Position numbers and translations under genes: made by a program. Under the pieces are notes generated by a model that worked only from the letters and a program-made list of their open reading frames with translations, ran no database searches and was not told the DNA's origin. Shown piece by piece: positions 1 through 8,188 of a DNA stretch of 64,000 nt. Position 1 is the first letter of the stretch. Each line of letters starts with the position of its first letter. The DNA is taken from NCBI GenBank assembly GCA_963788285.1, contig CAWBGB010000019.1:1-64000 (forward strand). Direction: 5' to 3'. The DNA is from Alicyclobacillus_A sp963788285 (lineage in GTDB: Bacteria > Bacillota > Bacilli > Alicyclobacillales > Alicyclobacillaceae).

Positions 1-379
1 ATTCATTTTCTTCACTGGGGACGTACACGGCCACCAATTCGCCAGCTCGAAACAACTTCGCCAGTCGCAATGCGTCTCGACGGTCCGTTTTTACTCGATC
101 TCCTTGACGAGCTGGGATGAGAGACGGAGCAACGACCGTACAGCAAATGTCCATCGCACGTAACAAACGATATAATCCGTATCCTGTGGGCCCAGCCTCA
201 TAACAGAACTCCAGTTTTACTCCCTCTCCGTCGAGTTGACGTACGAGGTTTCGTACGGCCTCTACGGTGTGAGGAAACATCCCAATGAACCTGGGCTCGC
301 CACGTCCTTCGTCCGCGACTGCAACTGCTATTTTCTCCTTGGACACATCCAAACCAACGAACTTTGTGATACTCTTCAT
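1..379 (-). CDS. IS110-family transposase, N-terminal part (runs off window)
   Basis: The minus strand encodes the first about 126 residues of a transposase and continues past position 1. The start MKSITKFVGLDVSKEK carries the first Asp of the DEDD catalytic domain of IS110-type transposases, followed by a GPTGYGL segment and KTDRRDA, which are typical of this family (known from the family). The protein differs in sequence from the other IS110-type transposase at 8.2-9.5 kb, so these are two different elements. The ATG is preceded by a GA-rich stretch (gaaggggacc) acting as a ribosome site. The C-terminal transposase domain with the catalytic serine lies outside the window, so completeness cannot be judged. 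Confidence 0.85.
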   Translation of the reverse strand, partial: MKSITKFVGLDVSKEKIAVAVADEGRGEPRFIGMFPHTVEAVRNLVRQLDGEGVKLEFCYEAGPTGYGLYRLLRAMDICCTVVAPSLIPARQGDRVKTDRRDALRLAKLFRAGELVAVYVPSEENE

Positions 380-483
380 AGTATCGGTCCCCTTCGTATG
401 TGGCTCTGCACTGTTTTCGATAGATTTAGTGTAATCCACGACGTGCGAAATGGGGGCCGTGTCGTTCATTATGACTATGACTA

Positions 484-536
484 TGACTTGAAGAGACAGC
501 GTGTGAGAGATGTCGCACCGCTGTCTCTTCAAGTCA
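484..536. repeat. Perfect 18-bp inverted repeat (hairpin)
   Basis: Two perfect 18-bp arms, 484-501 and 519-536 (TGACTTGAAGAGACAGCG and its complement), are separated by 17 nt. It lies between the start of the IS110-type gene and the 3' end of the repeat-rich secreted protein gene. No T-run follows either arm, so a classical terminator is not clearly supported; it could be a hairpin tied to the mobile element or a factor-dependent transcript end. Confidence 0.6.
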
Positions 537-548
537 CGTACGAACCGG

Positions 549-1289
549 TTACTTCGAGGCCGTCCCGAGCGCAGAAGTCAGTTGCGATGTCACGCTGCTC
601 AGAGGGTTCGACCCAGAATTCAATTGCGAGGGTAAATTATTCAGCGGATTCGAACCGGAAGAAAGAGAAGACAATGGGTTGTTGTTACTCAGTTGCGATG
701 TCACGCTACTCAAAGGGTTCGACCTAGAATTCAATTGCGAGGATAAATTATCAAGCGGATTCGAACCGGAAGAAAGAGACGACAATGGGTTGTTGCTACC
801 CAAATTATCTAAACTGCTGAGCGGGTTGGAAGAAGACGCAGGCGCTGGCAACGATCCCGAAGACTGGAAACTACTTTGTGTAGAACCGCTCCCCATGTGC
901 AAACTCGATGAAAACGATCCGCCCGATGGGCTTGCCTGGCCCGAGAAACTGCCGCCTCCGCTAAGACCGGACGCGCCGGATGTTGCCGAACTAGATCCGG
1001 ATACACGAAGCCCACCGTTCTGGGTGCCAAGCGTCCCCGACAAGTTGGACTGTGCCCCGTTCGGTCCGGTAAATGTCGACGTAAACGATCCTCCCGATGG
1101 AGACACATTCGATCGCGACTTGAGAGCAAATGGGCCAAGTTGTCCGGAAGACGAGAACGACCCACTGCTAGAGCTTGCGGCAGTTGCAACGCTTTCGTGA
1201 TGGAGGGAGGGGATCATCTCTGCTATGAATCCACCTAACGCAACCAAGCAAGCGGCAGTTGCAATCTTCATTGTCACCTTTCCTACCAT
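549..1289 (-). CDS. Secreted Ser/Gly/Asn/Leu-rich repeat protein
   Basis: A 246-residue protein of unknown function. It begins with a short basic stretch and a hydrophobic segment (about residues 8-24) ending near VATAA, which reads as a signal peptide, so it is probably exported. The rest is low complexity: a Ser/Gly-rich half, then repeats of the type NPLSSLSSGSNPL and SQLNSGSNPLSSVTSQL. Two copies of a 37-residue unit are encoded by a 111-bp tandem duplication at 580-801. No cysteines or catalytic motif are visible in the repeat part. The ribosome site AAGGAGAG lies 8 nt before the ATG; an inner ATG at codon 7 is a weaker alternative. Possible roles (surface, spore coat, matrix) are guesses. 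Confidence 0.75.
   Translation of the reverse strand: MVGKVTMKIATAACLVALGGFIAEMIPSLHHESVATAASSSSGSFSSSGQLGPFALKSRSNVSPSGGSFTSTFTGPNGAQSNLSGTLGTQNGGLRVSGSSSATSGASGLSGGGSFSGQASPSGGSFSSSLHMGSGSTQSSFQSSGSLPAPASSSNPLSSLDNLGSNNPLSSLSSGSNPLDNLSSQLNSRSNPLSSVTSQLSNNNPLSSLSSGSNPLNNLPSQLNSGSNPLSSVTSQLTSALGTASK
580..801 (-). repeat. 111-bp tandem duplication inside the secreted protein gene
   Basis: The segment starting AGTTGCGATGTCACGCT at 580 recurs at 691 with few mismatches, giving a period of 111 bp, an exact multiple of three. It therefore lengthens the protein by 37 residues without breaking frame. Confidence 0.85.
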
Positions 1290-1796
1290 AATCGACTCTC
1301 TCCTTTGCTAAATGTTTTCTCACTTACTTTATAATCATCTGACACTTTGTCGTTTTATAAGTTCGAATAGTATGATGATTTTATGACCGTTTGTCATTTT
1401 TGCTTTTGGTTTTTCTTGCAGTTTAATACTCGTGTGATGCGATGTGCTGAACAAGGAACAAGGACCGAGGGAAAAACCTTGTCCTTCAGACACATGAGGT
1501 ACTCAAGCAGTTGTTCGTTGAACAGACCCTTTCAGAAACATGCTTAACCGACAAAAACCGACATGGTTTGAGGTGGTTTATCTTCACACCAGGCACCTGA
1601 CTCCATCCACCAGTCGATGATGCAGACACGGTGCATTGTCGCCACCGATGATGGGATGCGGGATCCCATCTTTGGTTGTCACCTCGATGAATCGTCGAAC
1701 CAAACGTGACATATTCTCACCTTGATATACGAACATTTGTTCTCAAGTTATATGATATGCTACACGAGATCAAAGTTTGCTCATCAGGTGAGCTGT
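1290..1796. other. Intergenic, no intact gene
   Basis: It holds the promoter side of the minus-strand secreted protein gene (AT-rich, 1310-1400) and, around 1560-1715, a stretch whose minus strand reads like coding sequence for about 30 residues (FIEVTTKDGIPHPIIGG) without a start or stop that makes sense. I do not recognise the parent gene. Confidence 0.4.
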
Positions 1797-2200
1797 ATGT
1801 GTGGTCAGTTCGCAATAGCAAATGAAGATTGGGCATTCATGATGGATTACTTCGGATTGCCTGATAACGACTTTCGAAATCCACCACGATACAACATAGC
1901 TCCCACGCAGAATGTCATGGCTGTCATATCCGATGGTAAGCTACGTTGTGCTGGACTACTACGGTGGGGTTTGATTCCAGAGAGGCTGAAGCGGTTACAA
2001 CAAGTTTCAACACATTCAATGCACGGACAGAACCACTGCTGGTGTCACCATCGTTCCGAAACACCTCGTCAGCAGGAAAAGATGCGTCATTGTCGCGGAT
2101 GGTCTGTATGAGTGGCACAGAACGACGAAGAAACCGTACCGTATCCGATTGAAGAAACAGGAAGTGTTCGGCATGGCCGGTCGGTGATGTTAGAAATGAT
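1797..2200 (+). pseudogene. SRAP (YedK/HMCES-like) gene remnant, N-terminal part
   Basis: SRAP-family proteins form a protein-DNA crosslink with abasic sites in single-stranded DNA through the cysteine at position 2 (known). Here the ATG at 1797 gives MCGQFAIAN with that Cys2, then the NIAPTQ motif and LRWGLIP in one frame. After about 1985 the similarity hops frame: FNARTE and PSFRN lie in a second frame, and YEWHRTTKKPYRIRL followed by VFGMAGR in further frames up to about 2190. At least two frameshifts and a missing C-terminus make it a pseudogene. A C-terminal SRAP remnant lies on the other strand near 4.7-5.0 kb. Confidence 0.75.
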
Positions 2201-2235
2201 GGGCCGGAGTGTATTCAGGCGGTTGAATGATTCGT

Positions 2236-2655
2236 TTATTGACCGGTTCCCGTGTCAAAAGTCTTGGCAATCGCTGCAAGCTCTTGTGGCGAAAACTGTG
2301 AAAGAACTTCTTGAGCGAGTTCTTTCTTTTGCTCAGACGTAAGGGAGTCTCTGTTATTGTAAGCTTGTAGCAATTTAACGTCTTCGCTTGGGGACGTATG
2401 ATTCATGACATATTCAATTGCGTCCTGTTGGCTTTTAAAAGTAAGTCCGCCTGTGTCTTGGGATGCATACTTGTGTATCATCACTTGGACGTCCGGATTT
2501 TTCAATGCCTCATTTACCTGCTGTTTTAGTGTCGGTGAATTTAGTGCAGAAACCACTTTTTCACTTATTTTATCGGTGACTAAGCGCTTAGCGTACCAAC
2601 CGCCACCAACGACGACAATCGCCAATATCATCACAGTGGTAAGGAACTTCTTCAC
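2236..2655 (-). CDS. Small membrane-anchored protein of unknown function
   Basis: A 139-residue protein. The chosen GTG start (MKKFLTTVMILAIVVVGGG) has a strong ribosome site AAGGAGAGG five nt upstream; an upstream ATG at 2700 would add 15 residues with no such site. Residues 3-20 form one hydrophobic helix, a membrane anchor or uncleaved signal. The remainder is soluble, acidic and helical (DKISEKVVSALNSPTLKQQVNEALK), with SPQELAAIAKTF near the end. I recognise no enzymatic motif. It stands alone between a decayed gene and an intergenic stretch. Confidence 0.7.
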   Translation of the reverse strand: MKKFLTTVMILAIVVVGGGWYAKRLVTDKISEKVVSALNSPTLKQQVNEALKNPDVQVMIHKYASQDTGGLTFKSQQDAIEYVMNHTSPSEDVKLLQAYNNRDSLTSEQKKELAQEVLSQFSPQELAAIAKTFDTGTGQ

Positions 2656-2739
2656 AAAAACCTCTCCTTCCCGAAGCAAGTGTAACAAATAATGTCCCAC
2701 CCCGTCATGGGGTAGTTTGCAGCTATTGACCTGAAGCAG

Positions 2740-2874
2740 ATGGTCAAGGACCTTTGGTACAATGAATCAATGGTGTTTGTGCGACACGAAGTGGGGAAAG
2801 CAGTCACTTGGACGGAAGACACGGTGAAAGACACCGTGCAACATACTATTTACCAAGTTTTAATTAGCGTTTAA
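2740..2874 (+). CDS. Possible small ORF, 44 residues, unknown
   Basis: An ATG-initiated reading frame (starting MVKDLWYNESMVFVRHEVGK) ending in TAA at 2872-2874. The composition looks protein-like, but there is no good ribosome site before the ATG and the frame stays open a few codons upstream. It may be a leftover of a larger gene instead of a working small protein. Confidence 0.25.
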   Translation: MVKDLWYNESMVFVRHEVGKAVTWTEDTVKDTVQHTIYQVLISV

Positions 2875-3296
2875 CTTATATGACACATTGCTTCGCTACA
2901 CTAAACCTTAGGTAAGACAGCATTGCGTGATTGTCATTTTTGATTGCGATGTTGGGGCTGGCAGATACACTAACTTTTCGCCTTGCCTTAGCATGGACTC
3001 AAAATGGCGCAGGTAGAACAAATGAGGTACAGACAGCAAAACACGATTTCTGGATAAAAACCGAGCCTGTATAGACTTTTAGAAAAACGAGACACTATGA
3101 GGATTTGGCCAATGAGTGGGAAAACCGTCATGTTGAACATTGTGCTGATGATTTTCTGTAAATACATTTTTTGTAATTATAAGAATTTTATTATACTCAT
3201 GGTGTAGATACATCACTCCAAACATAGATAGCGATTCTCCGTATTTGCTTATTCGCAGGTACTTGATATAAAAATGAGCAACCGGAGGGAATTCCA
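2875..3296. other. Intergenic, no gene seen
   Basis: AT-rich sequence with no convincing reading frame. The last 20 nt hold the ribosome site (CCGGAGGGA) of the following small gene. Confidence 0.4.
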
Positions 3297-3377
3297 ATGG
3301 AAAAAGTGGCCGAGTACTTCATGGAGCAGTCGAAAAAGAACACCGCGCGACTCTTTGAGCTGATGACAAACGCGTGA
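3297..3377 (+). CDS. Short N-terminal ORF of a phasin-like coiled-coil protein
   Basis: A 26-residue reading frame (MEKVAEYFMEQSKKNTARLF) with a good ribosome site (GGAGGGA, 7 nt before ATG). Its stop TGA (3375-3377) overlaps the GTG (3374) of the next ORF in a GTGA arrangement. The peptide is helical and blends naturally into the next ORF if read across a -1 shift, so it is probably the true N-terminus of one phasin-like protein, or the first partner of a translationally coupled pair. Confidence 0.5.
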   Translation: MEKVAEYFMEQSKKNTARLFELMTNA

Positions 3378-3667
3378 CTTCCTCAGTGGAGATGCTGAAC
3401 CAGGCGCAAAGTGAGGCGCAGCAGATCGCTAGCCGTCTTACCGAGAAAGGGAAGGAGCAATTTGTGGCGCAGCTAGCAAAACTTCAAGAGCGGCAGATCG
3501 AAGCCCAAACAGAGTTCCAGAAGCAGTTCCGCAATTTGATGAACCTATTCCAGCAAGCAGGGAATTCTGCACCGGTCAATTCCACTGAAAATGAAGGGGA
3601 AAATGGAAGGGCGAGCGCCACTGCAAATAAAAATGGAACGACACTGAAAACTCCGACGGAAAAATAA
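3374..3667 (+). CDS. Phasin-like alpha-helical protein
   Basis: A 97-residue, Gln/Glu/Ala-rich amphipathic helix (residues 5-62, with QSEAQQIASRLTEKGKEQF) and then a Ser/Asn/Thr-rich disordered tail. The pattern resembles phasins and phasin-like coiled-coil proteins, which coat polyhydroxyalkanoate granules (known); no PHA genes are nearby, so the role is an inference. The GTG start overlaps the upstream stop and has no ribosome site of its own apart from upstream coding sequence, which favours either coupling or a frameshift that split one gene of about 120 residues. Confidence 0.5.
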   Translation: MTSSVEMLNQAQSEAQQIASRLTEKGKEQFVAQLAKLQERQIEAQTEFQKQFRNLMNLFQQAGNSAPVNSTENEGENGRASATANKNGTTLKTPTEK

Positions 3668-3950
3668 TGTTATCGTCCAAACGTACATCATCGGTCATAC
3701 TCTTGTTCGGTTGCGGTATAAGCTCAGATGATATCTGGACGAAGAGTTCCCCTTGAAGTTGAGCGTTGGCATGTGAAGGCTCCTTTGTTATCACTGCGAT
3801 ATGTACAATTTGACACCAGAGATTCCCGATCCAAACGGTTCGAAATCTCTGGTGTCTTGTGATCAGCGCATTTTGCACACGTGGGGATTTAGGTGGGGGG
3901 TAACATGATGTACGATACGATGCAGACAACGATGGTGTAGCGATACGGCT

Positions 3951-4166
3951 GGTCTCACGGTCTCTCCCGATGGCAATTACCTATATATGGAAGATAACAT
4001 GTCTGGCCAAGTCTCTACAATGGATTTAGCGACGAAGCGAACCGTGTCTTCAGTACCTGGCGGCAAGTTTCCGGATACAGTGGCTCTCAGTAAAGACGGA
4101 ACCAAGTTTTATGTAAGCAATTGGGGGGAGAGAGCAGGAGGCCGGGGCAGCTATCTCACAGCTTAA
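3951..4166 (+). pseudogene. YVTN-type beta-propeller gene fragment
   Basis: One open frame encodes LTVSPDGNYLYMEDN, STMDLATKRTVSSVP and FPDTVALSKDGTKFYVSNWG, two blades of a YVTN/seven-bladed propeller (SPDG and the YVSN motif are typical). There is no start, and after YVSNWG the frame turns into unrelated residues and stops at 4164. It is a remnant of an extracytoplasmic propeller protein. Confidence 0.55.
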
Positions 4167-4223
4167 ATCCCTTGTATGACTGGCCAACTAGGTCTGTCGC
4201 AGTATGGATAGATGGCTCAACGA

Positions 4224-4701
4224 TCAATCATCCCCATTGTGCCCGCTATCACCGCCGTCGTCCTGGTGGTCACCATGATTCACTTTATCTCCTTCATATC
4301 CGTGACCATGATGATGGCCATGGTGGGGCCGGGCAGGTAACGAACTGGACTCCGTATTCAGCGTATCAGTGCTTGTAAGTTGTGATGATTGGGGTTGCGT
4401 AACAGGAAGCACCACTAACCAATGATTGCTGTTCCGACGATGACTGATTAACAGTGTTACTGCCAACGTTAGTTTGGTTTTGTGAAGAACCATTGCTACA
4501 TACATACTCTGTTGGACCTACAGTAATGGAGACGTTTCCAGCCGTAGTATCAGTAGAGTTTGTAGCTGATGTGTTTGATGTTGTATTTACTGACTGGGGC
4601 GCAGAGGTCGTTGAATGAGAAGTTATCGAAGCGAAGGCGCATATAGAACTTGCTACGATAACTGGAACGCCAATACTTACTACTTTAATCCACTTAAACA
4701 T
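4224..4701 (-). pseudogene. Exported Ser/Thr-rich protein with His-rich tail, frameshifted
   Basis: From the ATG at 4701 the frame gives a signal-like segment (residues 5-26, VVSIGVPVIVASSICAFA), then a Ser/Thr/Asn-rich region and a stop at 4366. In the -1 frame, overlapping from about 4415 on, the coding character continues: LPVTQPQSSQLTSTDTL, then a tail rich in His, Asp and Gly (HHGHHHGHG, GDHQDDGGDSGHNGDD) to 4224. The simplest reading is one exported protein of about 155 residues broken by a one-base change near 4405. The His/Asp tail suggests metal binding (inference). If there is no frameshift, the product is the 111-residue short form. Confidence 0.5.
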
Positions 4702-4739
4702 GCATGAATTCCCCTTATGATTGATGTTATATAGTATTC

Positions 4740-4963
4740 GTCGGTGTATATGTCAGGTCAAGGGGTACGGCTCTTGCCTTTGCAGTCTGAGAAGATCCTC
4801 GCCGAACTTCAACTCCACAACGGAAACGTTTAGTGTACATATTTTCCGAGTACGGCTGCAGAACAGACATGAGTACATCGGTGTCGGTGATACTCCGATC
4901 CAACCCAATATCCTCAATTTCCTGCGTTAAAATCACAGGCATCCGGTCACGGATCGTTGTCAT
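4740..4963 (-). pseudogene. SRAP C-terminal remnant
   Basis: The minus strand encodes TIRDRMPVILTQEIEDIGLD, then DTDVLMSVLQPYSENMY, matching the C-terminal half of SRAP proteins, whose conserved (I/H)xRMP motif carries an active-site His in functional members (here IRDRMP). It has no N-terminal domain. It is on the opposite strand to the N-terminal SRAP remnant at 1.8-2.2 kb, about 2.6 kb away. Confidence 0.65.
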
Positions 4964-5754
4964 AAAGAGGTTGGGCCTACACGCAATGATTGTGAAGGTG
5001 CTGACCTTCTTCTTTACCGTCTAGTGAACTCCAGGTGTCGTACAGACCAGTGAATCCAAAGACCTCCCGTTTCTTCAACCAGGACCGGTATCGTTTGCGC
5101 TGGACTGACTAGAAGCGTGCATAGGTAGCTGGTGGTCCACACACTAGGAAGCCTACAAGTTCGCTTCGCGTACGAATATGCGTTGAAACACGAAGGGGAT
5201 TGCCTACCGGGACAGTACCTTTTTATCGGTATGGGACTTATCATTGCCGGGATAGTTTTGATTAACAGACGAGAACAACAGATTTGAGAATGAGAATGAG
5301 GTGCTGAAATGATTCTTGAAGCAGCAAAAACTGAGATGTAAGAAATTCGTTTAGACGAGCCTCTAAAATTATTTCTTCGATGAATGGTTATGTTTCTCAT
5401 CATTACACAGGTGTATAGAGGTTCAGGGGTAAGATCTATTGCTCGTCAAATGGAATCACCTAGAGGATCACACCATAGGATTTAGGGCAATCGCCAGAGT
5501 ATCAGGAATGGAAACAACTTCTGCATCAGTTTTATAGTCCGTCCCGACAGTGGAATATTTCAAAAATGTAGCGCTTTGAAATCGACATAATTTGGCAAGA
5601 CGGTCTGGCCAGGCGACAAACTGATGCACATTGGCTTCAACCTACCAAAGTTGCATGGAGATTTCCAAAGATACAGATGGCGTTTTACTCTCCGGGGCTA
5701 AGTGTTCCGGGCAGGATGAAGCTATAGGAACTCAATTTTGAAAGGGGTCTGACT
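4964..5754. other. Degenerate stretch with a possible EamA/DMT transporter tail
   Basis: No intact gene. On the plus strand 5205-5290 reads PGQYLFIGMGLIIAGIVLIN followed by RREQQI and a stop, closely resembling the last transmembrane helix of EamA/DMT-superfamily transporters. The rest shows no recognisable similarity. Confidence 0.35.
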
Positions 5755-7053
5755 GTGCCGAAAATTACGTTTTTGGGTGCCGGTAGTACGGTGTTTGCGA
5801 AAAATGTGATAGGCGATTGCATGTTGACGTCAAGTTTGCAGGATTTTGAGTTTGCTCTGTTCGACATTGACTTACAGCGGCTGAAAGACTCCGAAAACAT
5901 ACTCAACTACTTGAAATCCACGCTTGGCAGCAAAGTGCAAGTGAAGGCTTATACCGACCGCATAGAGGCTTTGCGCAACGCGAAGTATGTCGTAAACGCT
6001 ATCCAAGTTGGTGGATATGAACCATGTACCATAACTGACTTCGAGATTCCCAAAAAATACGGCCTGCGTCAGACCATCGCGGACACAGTTGGGATCGGTG
6101 GTATTTTCCGTAGTCTCCGCACCATCCCGGTAATGCTGGACTTCGCGCGCGACATCCAGGAAGTCTGCCCAGACGCATGGTTCCTCAATTACACCAACCC
6201 CATGGCCGTCCTGACCAATGTTATGAACACGTACGGCGGAGTCAAAACTGTGGGGCTGTGCCATAGCGTACAAGTTTGTGTGCCCCACCTTTTCAAGGAA
6301 CTCAATATGGACGCAACCAGTGTACAGTGGAAAATCGCCGGAATCAATCACATGGCTTGGCTGCTGGAGGTGATGCGAGATGGGGTCGATCTCTATCCGG
6401 AAATCAAGCGTCGTGCCCTAGAGAAACAAAAAGAGAAGCACGACGACATGGTGCGCTTTGAGCTGATGCTACGATTCGGTTACTACGTGACAGAATCGTC
6501 CGAGCACAATGCGGAGTATCATCCATATTTTATTAAGAGGAATTATCCAGAGTTGATTGACAAGTTGAATATTCCCCTCGACGAATACCCGCGTCGATGT
6601 GTCAATCAAATTGAGCGGTGGAAGACGATGCGTGACGATCTCGTTAACAATAAGAATTTGGATCACGAACGGACTCACGAATACGCTTCTTACATTTTGG
6701 ACGCGATGGAGACTGACACGCCGTTCAAAATTGGCGGCAACGTGATGAACACGGGTCTAATTCCGAACTTGCCGAAGGAAGCTTGTGTCGAGGTTCCTTG
6801 CATGGTCGATGCGAGCGGAATCACCCCGACCTACGTTGGGAATCTGCCACCACAGTGTGCAGCACTCAACCTCACGAATATCAATACGCAGCTGTTGACC
6901 ATTGAGGCCGCAATCACGGGCAAGAAGGAACACATCTACCATGCGGCTTTGCTGGATCCACACACATCGTCTGAATTATCGATAGACGAAATTGTATCTT
7001 TATGTGATGACTTGATTGAAGCGCACGGAAACTGGCTGCCCAAGTTCGAGTAA
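5755..7053 (+). CDS. melA: GH4 alpha-galactosidase / alpha-glucosidase type
   Basis: A 432-residue glycoside hydrolase of family 4. These cytosolic enzymes use NAD+ and a divalent metal and work by an oxidation-elimination mechanism (known). The N-terminus MPKITFLGAGS is the dinucleotide-binding fold (GAGS, residues 8-11). NYTNPM (145-150), GLCHSVQ with Cys169 and His170, and INHMAW with His199 are the conserved substrate and metal-binding motifs. The CHS form fits MelA-type alpha-galactosidases better than phospho-glucosidases (CxIP/CNVP), but substrate is inferred. The GTG start follows GAAAGGGG. No sugar transporter or regulator is adjacent, so it stands alone. Confidence 0.85.
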   Translation: MPKITFLGAGSTVFAKNVIGDCMLTSSLQDFEFALFDIDLQRLKDSENILNYLKSTLGSKVQVKAYTDRIEALRNAKYVVNAIQVGGYEPCTITDFEIPKKYGLRQTIADTVGIGGIFRSLRTIPVMLDFARDIQEVCPDAWFLNYTNPMAVLTNVMNTYGGVKTVGLCHSVQVCVPHLFKELNMDATSVQWKIAGINHMAWLLEVMRDGVDLYPEIKRRALEKQKEKHDDMVRFELMLRFGYYVTESSEHNAEYHPYFIKRNYPELIDKLNIPLDEYPRRCVNQIERWKTMRDDLVNNKNLDHERTHEYASYILDAMETDTPFKIGGNVMNTGLIPNLPKEACVEVPCMVDASGITPTYVGNLPPQCAALNLTNINTQLLTIEAAITGKKEHIYHAALLDPHTSSELSIDEIVSLCDDLIEAHGNWLPKFE

Positions 7054-8188
7054 ACAGGGGATAGCGTTACAAGAGGTTAGCCCTTATCTCTATTTTTGAC
7101 GCCATAAGAGTGGAATACCGCTAGTGCGAAAACAACACATAGGGTACGGATGAAGGAATGCATAAAGCTGTCTCGTGGATGGATGCCATCGTGAGGCAGC
7201 TTCTTGTGCGTCTAGCCCCCGTTCCTTATCCTTTTATGAGACTTTGTGGTGTTGGTGGCGGGCTCACCGGTAATCACCAACATCGGGATTGAGCATTGAA
7301 AAGGCACATAGGTATGCTCATTTTTGTTAGAAACCATGTACGACAGCAAGCAATACAGCACCGCCGAGATAGCCAAGCCTACAGGAGTCAGTAAGATAAG
7401 GGAAGGGCAGAAGGTGTTGCTCGGGCAGGAAAGCGCGGCGACCGAAATGGCGCGGGTCAAGCAGGGGATTCAACCGCTGGTCGGGCAACGGTGAAGACCT
7501 CTTGATTTTCGTGTTGTGTCCAGCCTGGATTCGCCGTGAGACCGATATCTGGTCTTACCACAGAAAAGCAAGTCAAAAATCCAAGCAATGTTAATCACCA
7601 CTAGCCCCATACCAGTTGACGTATCCGGGATAGCCAGAATCACGGCCGCCGTAAGCACCGAATCCAGGACGGCCATAGCCGTCTCAGCCTTGGTAAACGA
7701 CCCATGGTGGCTAGCGTAACATCAAGCTTTTGTGGGAGATCCATTGATACTTAATCCTGAAAAGCAAATTCCCTCCTAAGTAACTGATATCTCACGTATT
7801 CTCACTCATTCGCAGGATTTCACCACGATCCGCACGTTCCTTTGGGGGGAAATGGAAGGATACGCTGGGTTGACCCGCTCTCTGGTCATTCGCTCCCGTT
7901 TAAGGGCATACAGGAATAGAAGACACGTCATGTCTCCCTAAATTATGGTTATCCTGCACGCACTTCTCCACAGTATGCCTTGGGATTCACATTCCCATGT
8001 CTCAACGGGTCTTTGCCCTTTCAGTCCTTCGTCCGATCTGTCCAAGGTGTGGAGGACGATCATGATAGAATAACGGGTCTTACGCCCTTACCGCCTTTTT
8101 ATTCGGTACTCCGCGTGCGTTATTTGTGGGTATCCTGCGAATGAGTCAACTCACGTTGTTTGCTCGGTCCCTAACGCGATTTAAGGTT
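7054..8188. other. Long degenerate stretch with small remnants
   Basis: No intact gene is seen. Around 7336-7494 (plus) a frame reads MYDSKQYSTAEIAK and TGVSK, like the DNA-binding helix-turn-helix of a resolvase/invertase, then degenerates. Around 7600-7690 (minus) a Gly/Tyr-rich frame (GYGRPGFGAYGGRDSGYPGY) recalls small YjcZ-like or spore coat proteins but has no usable start. 7800-8188 may include outer sequence of the IS110-type element. Confidence 0.35.

Noticed and set aside
679..1200. Long plus-strand open frame opposite the secreted repeat protein
   Set aside because: It is the complement of the repeat-rich gene, has no ribosome site, and its composition mirrors the repeats.
7336..7494. 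Small resolvase-like gene
   Set aside because: Only a short helix-turn-helix-like peptide is readable, with no catalytic domain and no ribosome site; kept as a remnant note only.
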